A DNA stretch of 64,000 bases from the NCBI GenBank assembly GCA_002796995.1, contig PEKW01000002.1, forward strand, positions 629,990 to 693,989, written 5' to 3'. Positions 29,717 to 36,956 of the stretch are shown piece by piece; within the stretch, counting starts at the first letter, position 1; the number at the start of each line of letters is the position of its first letter. The DNA is from Rhizobium sp. GTDB taxonomy: Bacteria > Pseudomonadota > Alphaproteobacteria > Rhizobiales > Rhizobiaceae. The notes beneath the pieces are model-generated. The model was given only the letters and a program-made list of their open reading frames with translations. It was not told the DNA's origin and did no database searches. Made by a program: the position numbers and the translations under genes.

Positions 29717-30014
29717 AGTCCTGGCGGCTTGTCGCCGGATCGCGTGCGCCATCGACAACCCTGACGACGTGGACATATCCATCGTCTGCGATGAGATAGA
29801 GAACGAGCCAGCGGTCGCAGACCAGCATCCGGGCGTTGTCCGCAATGTCCTTGCGGACTGGGCCGAGCATCGGATGGGTGGCCAGCACAGAGACCCGCTC
29901 CGCGATCCGGTCCAGTTTGTCATCTGCGATTGCCGGACTTGCGGTTTCGGCAAGCCATAGCCAGATGTCCGACACATCGCTCCGGGCTTTTGACGACCAG
30001 AGGATGCGCGTCAT
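29688..30014 (-). CDS. parE: ParE/RelE-type toxin
   Basis: A 108-residue RelE/ParE superfamily toxin. The N-terminal RILWSSKARSDVSDIWLWLA helix pair, HPMLGPVRKDIADNARML and the strand block RWLVLYLIADDGYVHVVRVV with VDGARDP are characteristic. ParE members inhibit DNA gyrase; RelE members cleave mRNA, and sequence suggests the ParE side. It starts three bases after the parD stop, so antitoxin and toxin are cotranscribed. The 3' end overlaps the convergent DUF3422 gene. Confidence 0.9.
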   Translation of the reverse strand: MTRILWSSKARSDVSDIWLWLAETASPAIADDKLDRIAERVSVLATHPMLGPVRKDIADNARMLVCDRWLVLYLIADDGYVHVVRVVDGARDPATSRQDFNAPRRGSS

Positions 30015-30017
30015 CGC

Positions 30018-30275
30018 CTAACTCTTGGATTGATGCTGTCTACGCGCGTCGGCTTTCAGCGCGGCCAGATCAAGCGGTCGGAAATCTCCGCTGGCAAGGC
30101 CTTCTGTCCACTCACGCTTGAGCGTTTCCGTCGAAAGAGCGTCCAGACTGTCGCGCTCCTGTAGCAGTCCGAGAGCCGCTGCCAGGACGTCGCCCGGCGA
30201 GGCGAACTCACCAGAGGCCACCTTCTTTGCAACGAAGTCCTCCAGTTCAGCGCTCAGCGATACGGTAACGGTCAT
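30018..30275 (-). CDS. parD: ParD-type antitoxin
   Basis: An 85-residue ribbon-helix-helix antitoxin. The N terminus MTVTVSLSAELEDFVAKKVA gives the beta strand and first helix, and FASPGDVLAAALGLLQ the second. A disordered, acidic-to-basic C-terminal tail would wrap the toxin. The ATG at 30275 follows GAGAAAGAC. It is the first gene of the parDE pair, so it should repress its own promoter. hicB ends 63 bases upstream on the same strand, making two modules in a row. Confidence 0.88.
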   Translation of the reverse strand: MTVTVSLSAELEDFVAKKVASGEFASPGDVLAAALGLLQERDSLDALSTETLKREWTEGLASGDFRPLDLAALKADARRQHQSKS

Positions 30276-30338
30276 GGTCTTTCTCCTGTCGCGCAGATTA
30301 GGGCGAGATCTTGCGGAGTGCAAATGGGGGCGCTGCTC

Positions 30339-30674
30339 TTAGTGGCCGGCCGCGTCCTCGATGACGTCGGAGATCCATTCATTGAGGCTCTTTTGCTCGG
30401 CGCGCGCTGCCAGGACGGCGGCCTCGTGAATCTTCGGATCGAGGCGGACGTTGAACTTTCCGGAGAACTGGCGGTAGGGAGAAATGCCTTTCTCCGCGCA
30501 CATTTCCAGGAAGACCTTGAGTGAGGTAGCGCCTTCCTGCCGAAGCGCGTCGATGCTGTCGGCATAGAAATCGGCTCCTCCGTTGAGGCCCAGAAATTCG
30601 CCTCGCAGCAGTCCGAGCTCCGGATCGAGCGACACGACCGCCTTCTGGCCTTCGATCTCGATGATGTTGTTCAT
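30339..30674 (-). CDS. hicB: HicB-family antitoxin
   Basis: A 111-residue antitoxin. It has a degenerate RNase-H-like N-terminal domain (GLLRGEFLGLNGGADFYADS) and a C-terminal ribbon-helix-helix DNA-binding part (GKFNVRLDPKIHEAAVLAAR, SLNEWISDVIED). It overlaps hicA by four bases (ATGA), so toxin and antitoxin are translationally coupled with the toxin first. HicB should bind the palindrome in front of hicA to autoregulate. Confidence 0.92.
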   Translation of the reverse strand: MNNIIEIEGQKAVVSLDPELGLLRGEFLGLNGGADFYADSIDALRQEGATSLKVFLEMCAEKGISPYRQFSGKFNVRLDPKIHEAAVLAARAEQKSLNEWISDVIEDAAGH

Positions 30675-30925
30675 GGTACAATTCCATTCTCTTCAAGCCA
30701 CTTGCGGATACCGGCCACCGCGCCCTTGTCGGTGTCGGGCGATGGATGGGGCCGGTGGAACACCCGGATCTGGTCGAACAGGAAGACACCGACGCGGGAG
30801 CCTTCCCGTTCGGTTACTTCGCCGCCGAGCGCAATGAACAGTGCTTCGATGTCCGCCCAACGGATGGAACCGCTGACCGGACGGGAGAAGATCTGTTCGA
30901 GTGTGGCGCGGTGCTTCCGCTTCAT
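30671..30925 (-). CDS. hicA: HicA-family mRNA interferase toxin
   Basis: An 84-residue HicA-type toxin, expected to be a small double-stranded-RNA-binding-like fold that cleaves mRNA. The family pattern RWADIEALFIALGGEVTERE, GSRVGVFL and the His-rich FHRPHPSPDTDKGAV loop are seen. The position of the usual catalytic GSH reads GSR, so catalysis may rely on the later histidines, as in other members of this subgroup. The ATG at 30925 is chosen because the family begins MKxKH. A 15-bp palindrome sits 12 bases upstream. Confidence 0.9.
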   Translation of the reverse strand: MKRKHRATLEQIFSRPVSGSIRWADIEALFIALGGEVTEREGSRVGVFLFDQIRVFHRPHPSPDTDKGAVAGIRKWLEENGIVP

Positions 30926-30936
30926 GATTGAATTGA

Positions 30937-30951
30937 TACCATAATATGGTA
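30937..30951 (-). promoter_or_regulatory. hicAB operator-promoter
   Basis: TACCATAATATGGTA is a perfect palindrome. On the minus strand it contains a -10-like TATTAT, with a -35-like TTCACG 18 bases upstream (plus-strand 30965-30970). Occupancy by HicB would block RNA polymerase, a typical autoregulatory layout. Confidence 0.65.
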
Positions 30952-31089
30952 CTGTTTTCAAGGTCGTGAAAAGCCGACGCGCCTCCACATGGGGGATCTG
31001 GTCACGGGTTGCGCGAAATCCCCTTGCCCGCCGTTGCCGTCCGCCTGATATAAGCGACTGAAGGCAACGAACGGCACAAGCGAAATGGA

Positions 31090-32499
31090 ATGAACCGGCA
31101 GAAACGTGCGAAACTCGACAAGAAAGGCTTGAGCGGCCTTGGCCTCGACAAGCTGGTCGAGATCCTGCTGGAGGAAGCCTCGGCCAACAAGGCCCTGAAG
31201 GCCAGGCTCGAGGCGGCCTTGGCCGGCGAGGCAGGCCCGGCGGAAATGGCGCGGCTGATCGACCGGCGGCTGGACACGCACGAGCAGGCGAAGACGCGGA
31301 TCAACAATGCCCGCGCCAAGGATCTCGCCGTCGAATTCGCAGGGCTGGTGCGCACCATTCTCTCCGAATTGGGCGGCGTCGATGCGGCGGGCAGCGCGGA
31401 GCGCATCCTGCGTTTCCTCGCCCTGCGCTTCCCCATCTCGGCGCGGCTGGTGTCCGACAATGCCCGCCTGTGGAAGGTGTTCGACGACGCGGAAGCGGCG
31501 GCGGCCGAGCTGATCCATTCTCTGAATGCGCAGGACCAGGCGCCGCTGGTGCCGCAGTTCGAGACGCTGCGCCGGCGCGACCGTTATGGCGAGCACACGG
31601 GCTTCCTGCATGAACTGACCGGCGTGATCGGCACCCCCGCCGCGACCGCATGGAAGGCCCTGCTCGCCGAGGCCATGCCGAAGGAGCCGGGCAAGCTCGG
31701 CGCGCTCGATCTCCTCCAGGCGATCGCGCTCCGCCAGGGCGACGTCGACGCCTATATGGCGCTCGAAGAGGGCAAGGCGGAAAACCGCCGCGATACGCTG
31801 ACGGTCGCGGCTCTGCTCCAGGGCGCCGGCCGCCATGAAGAGGCGCTGGAATGGGTGCGCCGCCGCCCGAGCGGCATGCGGCTTTTGCCCATCGGCGGCG
31901 AGTTGACCTCCGTCGGTCCGGAATATGGCGCCCGGGAGCGCCGCATGCTGGAAGCCGAAATCCTCGACAAGCTGAAGCGGCGTGGCGATGCCCAGGAACT
32001 GCGCTGGCGAGAATTTGCCGAGACGCTCGATCCGACGATCCTGAAGCTCTATCTGTCGAAGCTCGACGATTTCGCCGAGTTCGACGAAATGGACCGGGCC
32101 TTCGCCCTGGTCGAGGAGGCCGAGGACATCTACGGGGCGCTCGATTTCTTCGTCACCTGGCCGAGACTCGATCGCGCGGCGGCGCTTGTGCTGCGCCACC
32201 GCGACGATTGGGACGGGCGCTACTACGAGGATCTCGCGCCGGCGGCCGAGGCCCTGGCCGACCAGCAGCCGCTGGCCGCGACCGTGCTCTACCGCGTGTT
32301 GATCAGCGACATCCTGCGCCGCGGCATTGGCGTCGCCTATCCGCATGCGGCGCGCTATCTTGAGGAACTGGTCCGCCTCGTACCGCATCTGCCGACCGAT
32401 GCGCGCCTCCAGCACCACGACGATTTCGTCAGCGATCTGCGGCGAAATCATCCGAAGAAATTCGGCTTCTGGAGCAATGTGCCTGAAGCCCTGCGGTGA
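31090..32499 (+). CDS. DUF6880 family protein
   Basis: A soluble, almost entirely helical protein of 469 residues, which I match to the rhizobial DUF6880 family. An N-terminal LSGLGLDKLVEILLEEA segment is followed by repeated helix pairs resembling a SEL1/TPR-like solenoid: AALLQGAGRHEEALEWVRR, AFALVEEAEDIYGALDFFV and AARYLEELVRLVPHLPTDAR. There is no catalytic motif, signal peptide or membrane helix, so a scaffold role is plausible but unproven. The start at 31090 is the first ATG in frame. It is convergent with a LysR gene nine bases away. Confidence 0.82.
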   Translation: MNRQKRAKLDKKGLSGLGLDKLVEILLEEASANKALKARLEAALAGEAGPAEMARLIDRRLDTHEQAKTRINNARAKDLAVEFAGLVRTILSELGGVDAAGSAERILRFLALRFPISARLVSDNARLWKVFDDAEAAAAELIHSLNAQDQAPLVPQFETLRRRDRYGEHTGFLHELTGVIGTPAATAWKALLAEAMPKEPGKLGALDLLQAIALRQGDVDAYMALEEGKAENRRDTLTVAALLQGAGRHEEALEWVRRRPSGMRLLPIGGELTSVGPEYGARERRMLEAEILDKLKRRGDAQELRWREFAETLDPTILKLYLSKLDDFAEFDEMDRAFALVEEAEDIYGALDFFVTWPRLDRAAALVLRHRDDWDGRYYEDLAPAAEALADQQPLAATVLYRVLISDILRRGIGVAYPHAARYLEELVRLVPHLPTDARLQHHDDFVSDLRRNHPKKFGFWSNVPEALR

Positions 32500-32508
32500 A
32501 CCGCGGGC

Positions 32509-33405
32509 TCAACGCTCCCAATAGGGAACGGGACCGTAGAGATCGGCGAGAAAATCGATGAACAGCCGCACCTTGGCCGGCAGGAACTGGCGGCTCGGAT
32601 AGACCGCCGAGAGCGAGACATTGCGCGATCCCTCATAGGCCGGCAGCACCTGCACCAGCCTGCCCGTCTTCAGTTCGGGGCCGATGTCCCAGGTCGAGCG
32701 CAACGCGATGCCGAGCCCTGCGATGACCGCCTCGCGGATGACCTCGCTCGAATTGGTGATCAGCATGCCGTCGGGGCGGACGCTGAGCGTGCCCTGCGGT
32801 CCCTCGAGCTTCCAGGCATCGTAATTATGCGCCGGAAGGCAGTGATGCCGCTTCAGGTCTTCGATGGTTTCCGGCGCGCCGTGGCTCGCGATATAGTCGG
32901 GCGAGGCACAGAGGATGCGGCGCACAGGTGCCAGACGCCGGGCCACCAGCGTCGAATCCATCAGTTCGGCAATGCGGATGGCAAGGTCGAAGCCGCCGCC
33001 GACAATGTCGGTGAATTCGTCCGAAAGGACCAGGTGGATGGTGAGATCCGGATGGGTCTCCATGAACGTCTTCAGATGCGGCGCGATATGCAGCCGGCCA
33101 AACGAGGTGGGCGCGGAGACCTTCAATGTGCCCGCCACTTCCGAAGAGCGCCCCGAAGCATAAGCTTCCGCCTCTTCCAGCCCGGCAAGAACGGCAATCA
33201 CCCGCTCGTGAAACCCCTGTCCGGCCTCGGTCAGCGAGATTTGCCGGGTGGTGCGTTGCAGGAGCCGCGTGCCGAGCCGGTCCTCCAGCCGCTTGATGCG
33301 CTTCGACACGACCGCCGGCGAGAGCCCGAGATCCCGCGCCGCCGTCGACATGCTGCCGACCGCGATCACCCGCACAAAGACTTCGAGGTCGCCGAGATTG
33401 GTCAT
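32509..33405 (-). CDS. LysR-family regulator divergent from glcD
   Basis: A 298-residue LysR-type regulator: helix-turn-helix GSMSTAARDLGLSPAVVSKR, linker RLEDRLGTRLLQRTTRQ, and a substrate-binding domain. It belongs to the large CrgA/DsdC-like branch. It is transcribed away from glcD across 141 bases that contain a TGGTA-N9-TACCA dyad with a T-N11-A core, so control of the glycolate oxidase genes is a reasonable inference. The effector (glycolate or another) is not known. Confidence 0.9.
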   Translation of the reverse strand: MTNLGDLEVFVRVIAVGSMSTAARDLGLSPAVVSKRIKRLEDRLGTRLLQRTTRQISLTEAGQGFHERVIAVLAGLEEAEAYASGRSSEVAGTLKVSAPTSFGRLHIAPHLKTFMETHPDLTIHLVLSDEFTDIVGGGFDLAIRIAELMDSTLVARRLAPVRRILCASPDYIASHGAPETIEDLKRHHCLPAHNYDAWKLEGPQGTLSVRPDGMLITNSSEVIREAVIAGLGIALRSTWDIGPELKTGRLVQVLPAYEGSRNVSLSAVYPSRQFLPAKVRLFIDFLADLYGPVPYWER

Positions 33406-33469
33406 GGGCCGAATCCACTCTTTCCGATTTTGTCATAAGTCCATAGCATTTGCGCGACTTTGGTTGAAG

Positions 33470-33488
33470 TGGTAAAGAAAGAATACCA
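33470..33488. promoter_or_regulatory. LysR-type box between lysR and glcD
   Basis: TGGTA and TACCA flank nine bases, and a T-N11-A motif is embedded (33473 and 33485). The dyad lies near the middle of the divergent region, about 60 bases from each start codon. Confidence 0.45.
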
Positions 33489-33546
33489 ATTGATGGCGAG
33501 GGCTGTGCGGTGTATGCCGAAGGGGCCTGAGCCAGGGGAGGGATCC

Positions 33547-34986
33547 ATGTCCGAAGCCATCCAGTTTCTGGAGCCGAATGCCGCGATCCTGTCGCGCCGC
33601 AAGGAGATCGTCGCCGACCTCGCGGAACTCGTGCCGCCCGAGCGGCTGGTGCACGAACCGATCGAACTCGTGCCCTTCGAAACCGATGGCTTCATCGCCT
33701 ATCGCCGCCGACCGCTCGCGGTCGTCCTGCCAGAGACCACGGCCCAGGTCGCCTCGGTGCTGAAATACTGCCACAAATACAATATCCCGGTCGTGCCGCG
33801 CGGCGCCGGAACCTCGCTGTCGGGCGGCGCCATTCCGCAGGAAGATGCGGTCGTGCTCGGCCTCTCGGCGATGACCAGGATCATCGACATCGATTATGCC
33901 AATCGTTGCGCCACGGTCCAGGCGGGTGTGACCAACCTCTCAATCTCCGATGCCGTGGGCGGCGACGGTTTCTTCTACGCGCCAGATCCGAGCTCGCAGC
34001 TTGCCTGCACGATCGGCGGCAATATCGGCATGAACTCCGGCGGCGCCCACTGCCTGAAATACGGCGTCACCACCAACAACCTGCTCGGCGTCAAGCTGGT
34101 GCTGGTCGACGGCACGGTGATCGAACTCGGCGGCAAGGCGCTCGACAGCGCCGGCTATGACCTGCTGGGTCTCGTCTGCGGCTCCGAAGGCCAGCTCGGC
34201 GTCATCACGGAGGCGACAGTGCGGCTGATCGCCAAGCCCGAGGGCGCGCGCCCCGTTCTGTTCGGCTTCGACAGCGCGGAATCGGCCGGCTCCTGCGTCG
34301 CCGACGTCATCGGCGCCGGCATCGTTCCGGTCGCCATCGAGTTCATGGACAAGCCGGCGATCGAGATCTGCGAGGCCTTTGCCCATGCGGGCTATCCGCT
34401 CGACGTCGAAGCGCTGCTCATCATCGAGGTCGAGGGCTCCGAGGCCGAGATGGAAGCCATGCTCGCCTCGATCGTCGAGATCGCCAAGCGGCATGGGGTG
34501 AAGACCGTGCGCGAAAGCCAGTCGGCAATGGAATCGGCGCTGATCTGGAAGGGCCGCAAATCAGCCTTCGGCGCGACCGGCCGCATCGCCGACTATATCT
34601 GCATGGACGGCACGGTGCCGCTGAGCCAGCTCGCCTATGTTCTGAAGAAGACCTCGGAGATCACCGACCGCTACGGCCTGCGGGTCGCCAACGTCTTCCA
34701 CGCCGGCGACGGCAACATGCACCCGCTGATCCTCTACAACATCAACGACCCGGAAGATGCGGCAAGGGCGGAAGCGGCCGGCATGGAGATCCTCAAGCTC
34801 TGCGTCGACGCTGGCGGCTGCCTGACCGGCGAACACGGCGTCGGCATCGAGAAGCGCGACCTGATGCGCCATCAATATGCCGAGGCCGACCTCGCCCAGC
34901 AGATGGCCGTGCGCGCCGCCTTCGATCCGAAATGGACGCTCAATCCGTCGAAGGTGTTTCCGCTCGACGGGAGGACGGCCGCGTGA
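33547..34986 (+). CDS. glcD: Glycolate oxidase FAD-binding subunit GlcD
   Basis: Flavin subunit of the membrane-associated glycolate oxidase, 479 residues. It oxidises glycolate to glyoxylate together with GlcE and GlcF. The FAD-binding PCMH domain is clear: PVVPRGAGTSLSGGAIP, CTIGGNIGMNSGGAHCLKYG and CGSEGQLGVITEATVRL. The C-terminal segment has HAGDGNMHPLI and TGEHGVGIEKRD. The ATG at 33547 has AGGGGAGGG upstream. The following gap contains a 193-bp palindromic repeat before glcE, which may affect how glcD and glcE are coexpressed. Confidence 0.96.
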   Translation: MSEAIQFLEPNAAILSRRKEIVADLAELVPPERLVHEPIELVPFETDGFIAYRRRPLAVVLPETTAQVASVLKYCHKYNIPVVPRGAGTSLSGGAIPQEDAVVLGLSAMTRIIDIDYANRCATVQAGVTNLSISDAVGGDGFFYAPDPSSQLACTIGGNIGMNSGGAHCLKYGVTTNNLLGVKLVLVDGTVIELGGKALDSAGYDLLGLVCGSEGQLGVITEATVRLIAKPEGARPVLFGFDSAESAGSCVADVIGAGIVPVAIEFMDKPAIEICEAFAHAGYPLDVEALLIIEVEGSEAEMEAMLASIVEIAKRHGVKTVRESQSAMESALIWKGRKSAFGATGRIADYICMDGTVPLSQLAYVLKKTSEITDRYGLRVANVFHAGDGNMHPLILYNINDPEDAARAEAAGMEILKLCVDAGGCLTGEHGVGIEKRDLMRHQYAEADLAQQMAVRAAFDPKWTLNPSKVFPLDGRTAA

Positions 34987-35030
34987 CCGATTCTGCAAGC
35001 CTGCCAATGTTCTTCGTGACGACGGTTACC

Positions 35031-35223
35031 TACCCCCCTCTGCCCTGCCGGGCATCTCCCCCTCAAGGGGGGAGATCGAAAAGCGGCTATCGCCCGATCT
35101 CCGGCAAGCGCACGAGTGCCCCACAATCAGGGTCCGTCAGAAACGTGAAAATCAAGGCGAGAGGCCAAACGCACCCGATCTCCCCCCTTGAGGGGGAGAT
35201 GCCCGGCAGGGCAGAGGGGGGTA
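35031..35223. repeat. RIME-like palindromic repeat, copy 1 (glcD-glcE gap)
   Basis: Two 48-bp arms (35031-35078 and 35176-35223) are perfect inverted copies of each other, separated by 97 bases. Each arm folds on itself at CTCCCCCTCAAGGGGGGAG. The same arms recur at 59450-59618 and, diverged, at 49297-49455. This matches the style of Rhizobium intergenic mosaic elements; no reading frame is evident inside. Confidence 0.85.
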
Positions 35224-35302
35224 TCCAGACACGCGACGCTGGACGTATCCGGACAGCAGCAGGTGGGTGCGCCAAACTCGCCCTTCGGTTCGGGGGCGCC
35301 AC

Positions 35303-36514
35303 ATGCTGACCCCGGTAACCGAAACCGAAGCCGCGGACCTCATCCGCGATCACGCCGAGCGTTCCGCGCCGCTGGCCATCTCCGGTGGCGGGACGCGCAC
35401 CGGGTTCGGCAATGCCCTGACCGCCAATGCGACCGCGCTCAGCGCCTCCGGCCTGTCCGGGATCGTCGCGTACAATCCGGCCGAAATGGTGCTGACCGCC
35501 CGCGCCGGCACGCCGGTCGCCGAGATTGCGGCGGCGGTGGCCGTCAACGGCCAGTCGCTCGCCTTCGAGCCGCCGGATCATCGCGGCATGATGGGAACCG
35601 CGGGCGAGCCGACCATCGGCGGTCTCTTTGCCGTCAACGCGTCGGGTCCGCGCCGGTTTACCGCCGGTGCCGCGCGCGATCATCTGCTCGGCGTGCGCTT
35701 CGTCAACGGCCATGGCGAGATCGTCAAGGCCGGGGGGCGGGTGATGAAGAACGTCACAGGACTCGACCTCGTCAAGGTTCTGGCCGGCTCCTATGGCACG
35801 CTCGGTTTCCTGACCGAAGTGACCTTCAAGGTCCTGCCGGCGCCGAAGACAGCGGTGACCATCGTGCTCTCCGGACTGGAGGACGAGCAGGCGGTCCGCG
35901 CCATGGCGGCCGCCATGGCCATGTCCGTCGAGGTCTCCGGCGCCGCCCACCTGCCCGAAAGCGTGCGCGGCCGGTTCATCGGCGGCAGTCTGCCGGACGG
36001 TGCTGCCACCGTGCTCCGCCTCGAGGGCCTGGAAGCTTCCGTTGCCGTGCGCGCCGAAACGCTGGCAACCACCATGGCAGTGTTCGGCCCGGTCTCCCGG
36101 CTGGAAAACGCAGAAACGCTGGCGCTCTGGCGCGAGATCCGTGATGTCCATCCTTACGCCGATGGCACGATGCGGCCGCTCTGGCGCGTCTCGGTCGCCC
36201 CGTCCGAGGGCTGGAAGCTGGTTGCCGCCCTTCGCCTCGAAGCCGGCATCGACGCCTTCTACGACTGGCAGGGCGGACTGGTGTGGATGCGCCTCGAAGG
36301 CGATCCGGAAGCCGAGCTGTTGCGGCGTTACATCAAGGCAGCAGGCGGCGGACATGCCACGCTGGTACGGGCGACGGAGGCCGTGCGGGCCCAGGTTCCG
36401 GCCTTCGAACCGCAATCGCCGGCCGTCGCCTTGCTTTCGCAGCGGGTGAAGGAGAAGTTCGATCCGCGCGGCATCTTCAATCCGGGCCGCATGGCAAAAG
36501 GAGAAATCGCATGA
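35303..36514 (+). CDS. glcE: Glycolate oxidase subunit GlcE
   Basis: Second FAD-binding-type subunit of glycolate oxidase, 403 residues. The PCMH-type segments are seen as LAISGGGTRTGFGN, AEMVLTARAGTPVAEIAAAV and GGRVMKNVTGLDLVKVLAGS, followed by YGTLGFLTEVTFKVLP. It ends FDPRGIFNPGRM, typical for GlcE. The ATG at 35303 lies directly after a GGGGG-containing stretch and soon after the intergenic repeat; no strong ribosome-binding site exists. Its stop codon overlaps the next start by four bases (ATGA). Confidence 0.95.
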   Translation: MLTPVTETEAADLIRDHAERSAPLAISGGGTRTGFGNALTANATALSASGLSGIVAYNPAEMVLTARAGTPVAEIAAAVAVNGQSLAFEPPDHRGMMGTAGEPTIGGLFAVNASGPRRFTAGAARDHLLGVRFVNGHGEIVKAGGRVMKNVTGLDLVKVLAGSYGTLGFLTEVTFKVLPAPKTAVTIVLSGLEDEQAVRAMAAAMAMSVEVSGAAHLPESVRGRFIGGSLPDGAATVLRLEGLEASVAVRAETLATTMAVFGPVSRLENAETLALWREIRDVHPYADGTMRPLWRVSVAPSEGWKLVAALRLEAGIDAFYDWQGGLVWMRLEGDPEAELLRRYIKAAGGGHATLVRATEAVRAQVPAFEPQSPAVALLSQRVKEKFDPRGIFNPGRMAKGEIA

Positions 36515-36888
36515 GTGATCCGATGATCTCGCCCGATCCGCGCCAGCCGGACAGCTGGCTGGAGCCGGGCAAGCTGAACGTCCAGCTCGTCTACGCCCTC
36601 TTTCTCCTCAGCTTCCTGATCGGCATTTCCGGCATCGTCGGCCTGGTCTTTGCCTATCTCAACCGCGGCAAGGCGGGCGGCTGGATCGACAGCCACTACA
36701 CCTATGCCATCCGCACCTTCTGGATCGGACTGCTGTACGGCCTGGTCTCGGCCATCCTTTCGCTGGCCGTCATCGGCGTCTTGCTGGCCATCGGCACCGT
36801 GGTCTGGGTCGTCGTCCGCTGCATCATCGGCCTGCAGAAGGCGACCGCGGGCGAGCCGATCGCCAAGCCCGAGACGTGGTGGGTGTGA
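36511..36888 (+). CDS. DUF4870-type small membrane protein inside the glc cluster
   Basis: A 125-residue integral membrane protein with three hydrophobic segments near residues 27-47, 67-85 and 88-107. The conserved ending IAKPETWWV is typical of DUF4870-like proteins. The ATG at 36511 follows AAAGGAGAAATCGC and overlaps glcE by four bases, so translation is coupled. Its place between glcE and glcF is unusual and hints at a membrane-anchoring or electron-transfer partner for the oxidase, but that is only inference from position. Confidence 0.8.
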   Translation: MSDPMISPDPRQPDSWLEPGKLNVQLVYALFLLSFLIGISGIVGLVFAYLNRGKAGGWIDSHYTYAIRTFWIGLLYGLVSAILSLAVIGVLLAIGTVVWVVVRCIIGLQKATAGEPIAKPETWWV

Positions 36889-36889
36889 A

Positions 36890-36931
36890 TTCCCTCGCCC
36901 CGCTTGCGGGGAGAGGGCCAGGGTGAGGGGC
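36890..36931. repeat. Short palindromic intergenic repeat
   Basis: CCCTCGCCCCGC and GCGGGGAGAGGG form a near-perfect 12-bp hairpin (36892-36917), followed by CCAGGGTGAGGGG. This short G+C-rich unit is a frequent intergenic repeat type in rhizobia. It lies between the DUF4870 gene and glcF, so it could modulate glcF within the transcript. Confidence 0.6.
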
Positions 36932-36956
36932 TGCGGGCCTCGCAAGGAGCTTATCG

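Noticed and set aside
35031..35223. CRISPR array or transposon ends
   Set aside because: The long repeats are two inverted arms without regular spacers, and no transposase gene or target-site duplication is visible; they fit RIME-like intergenic repeats.
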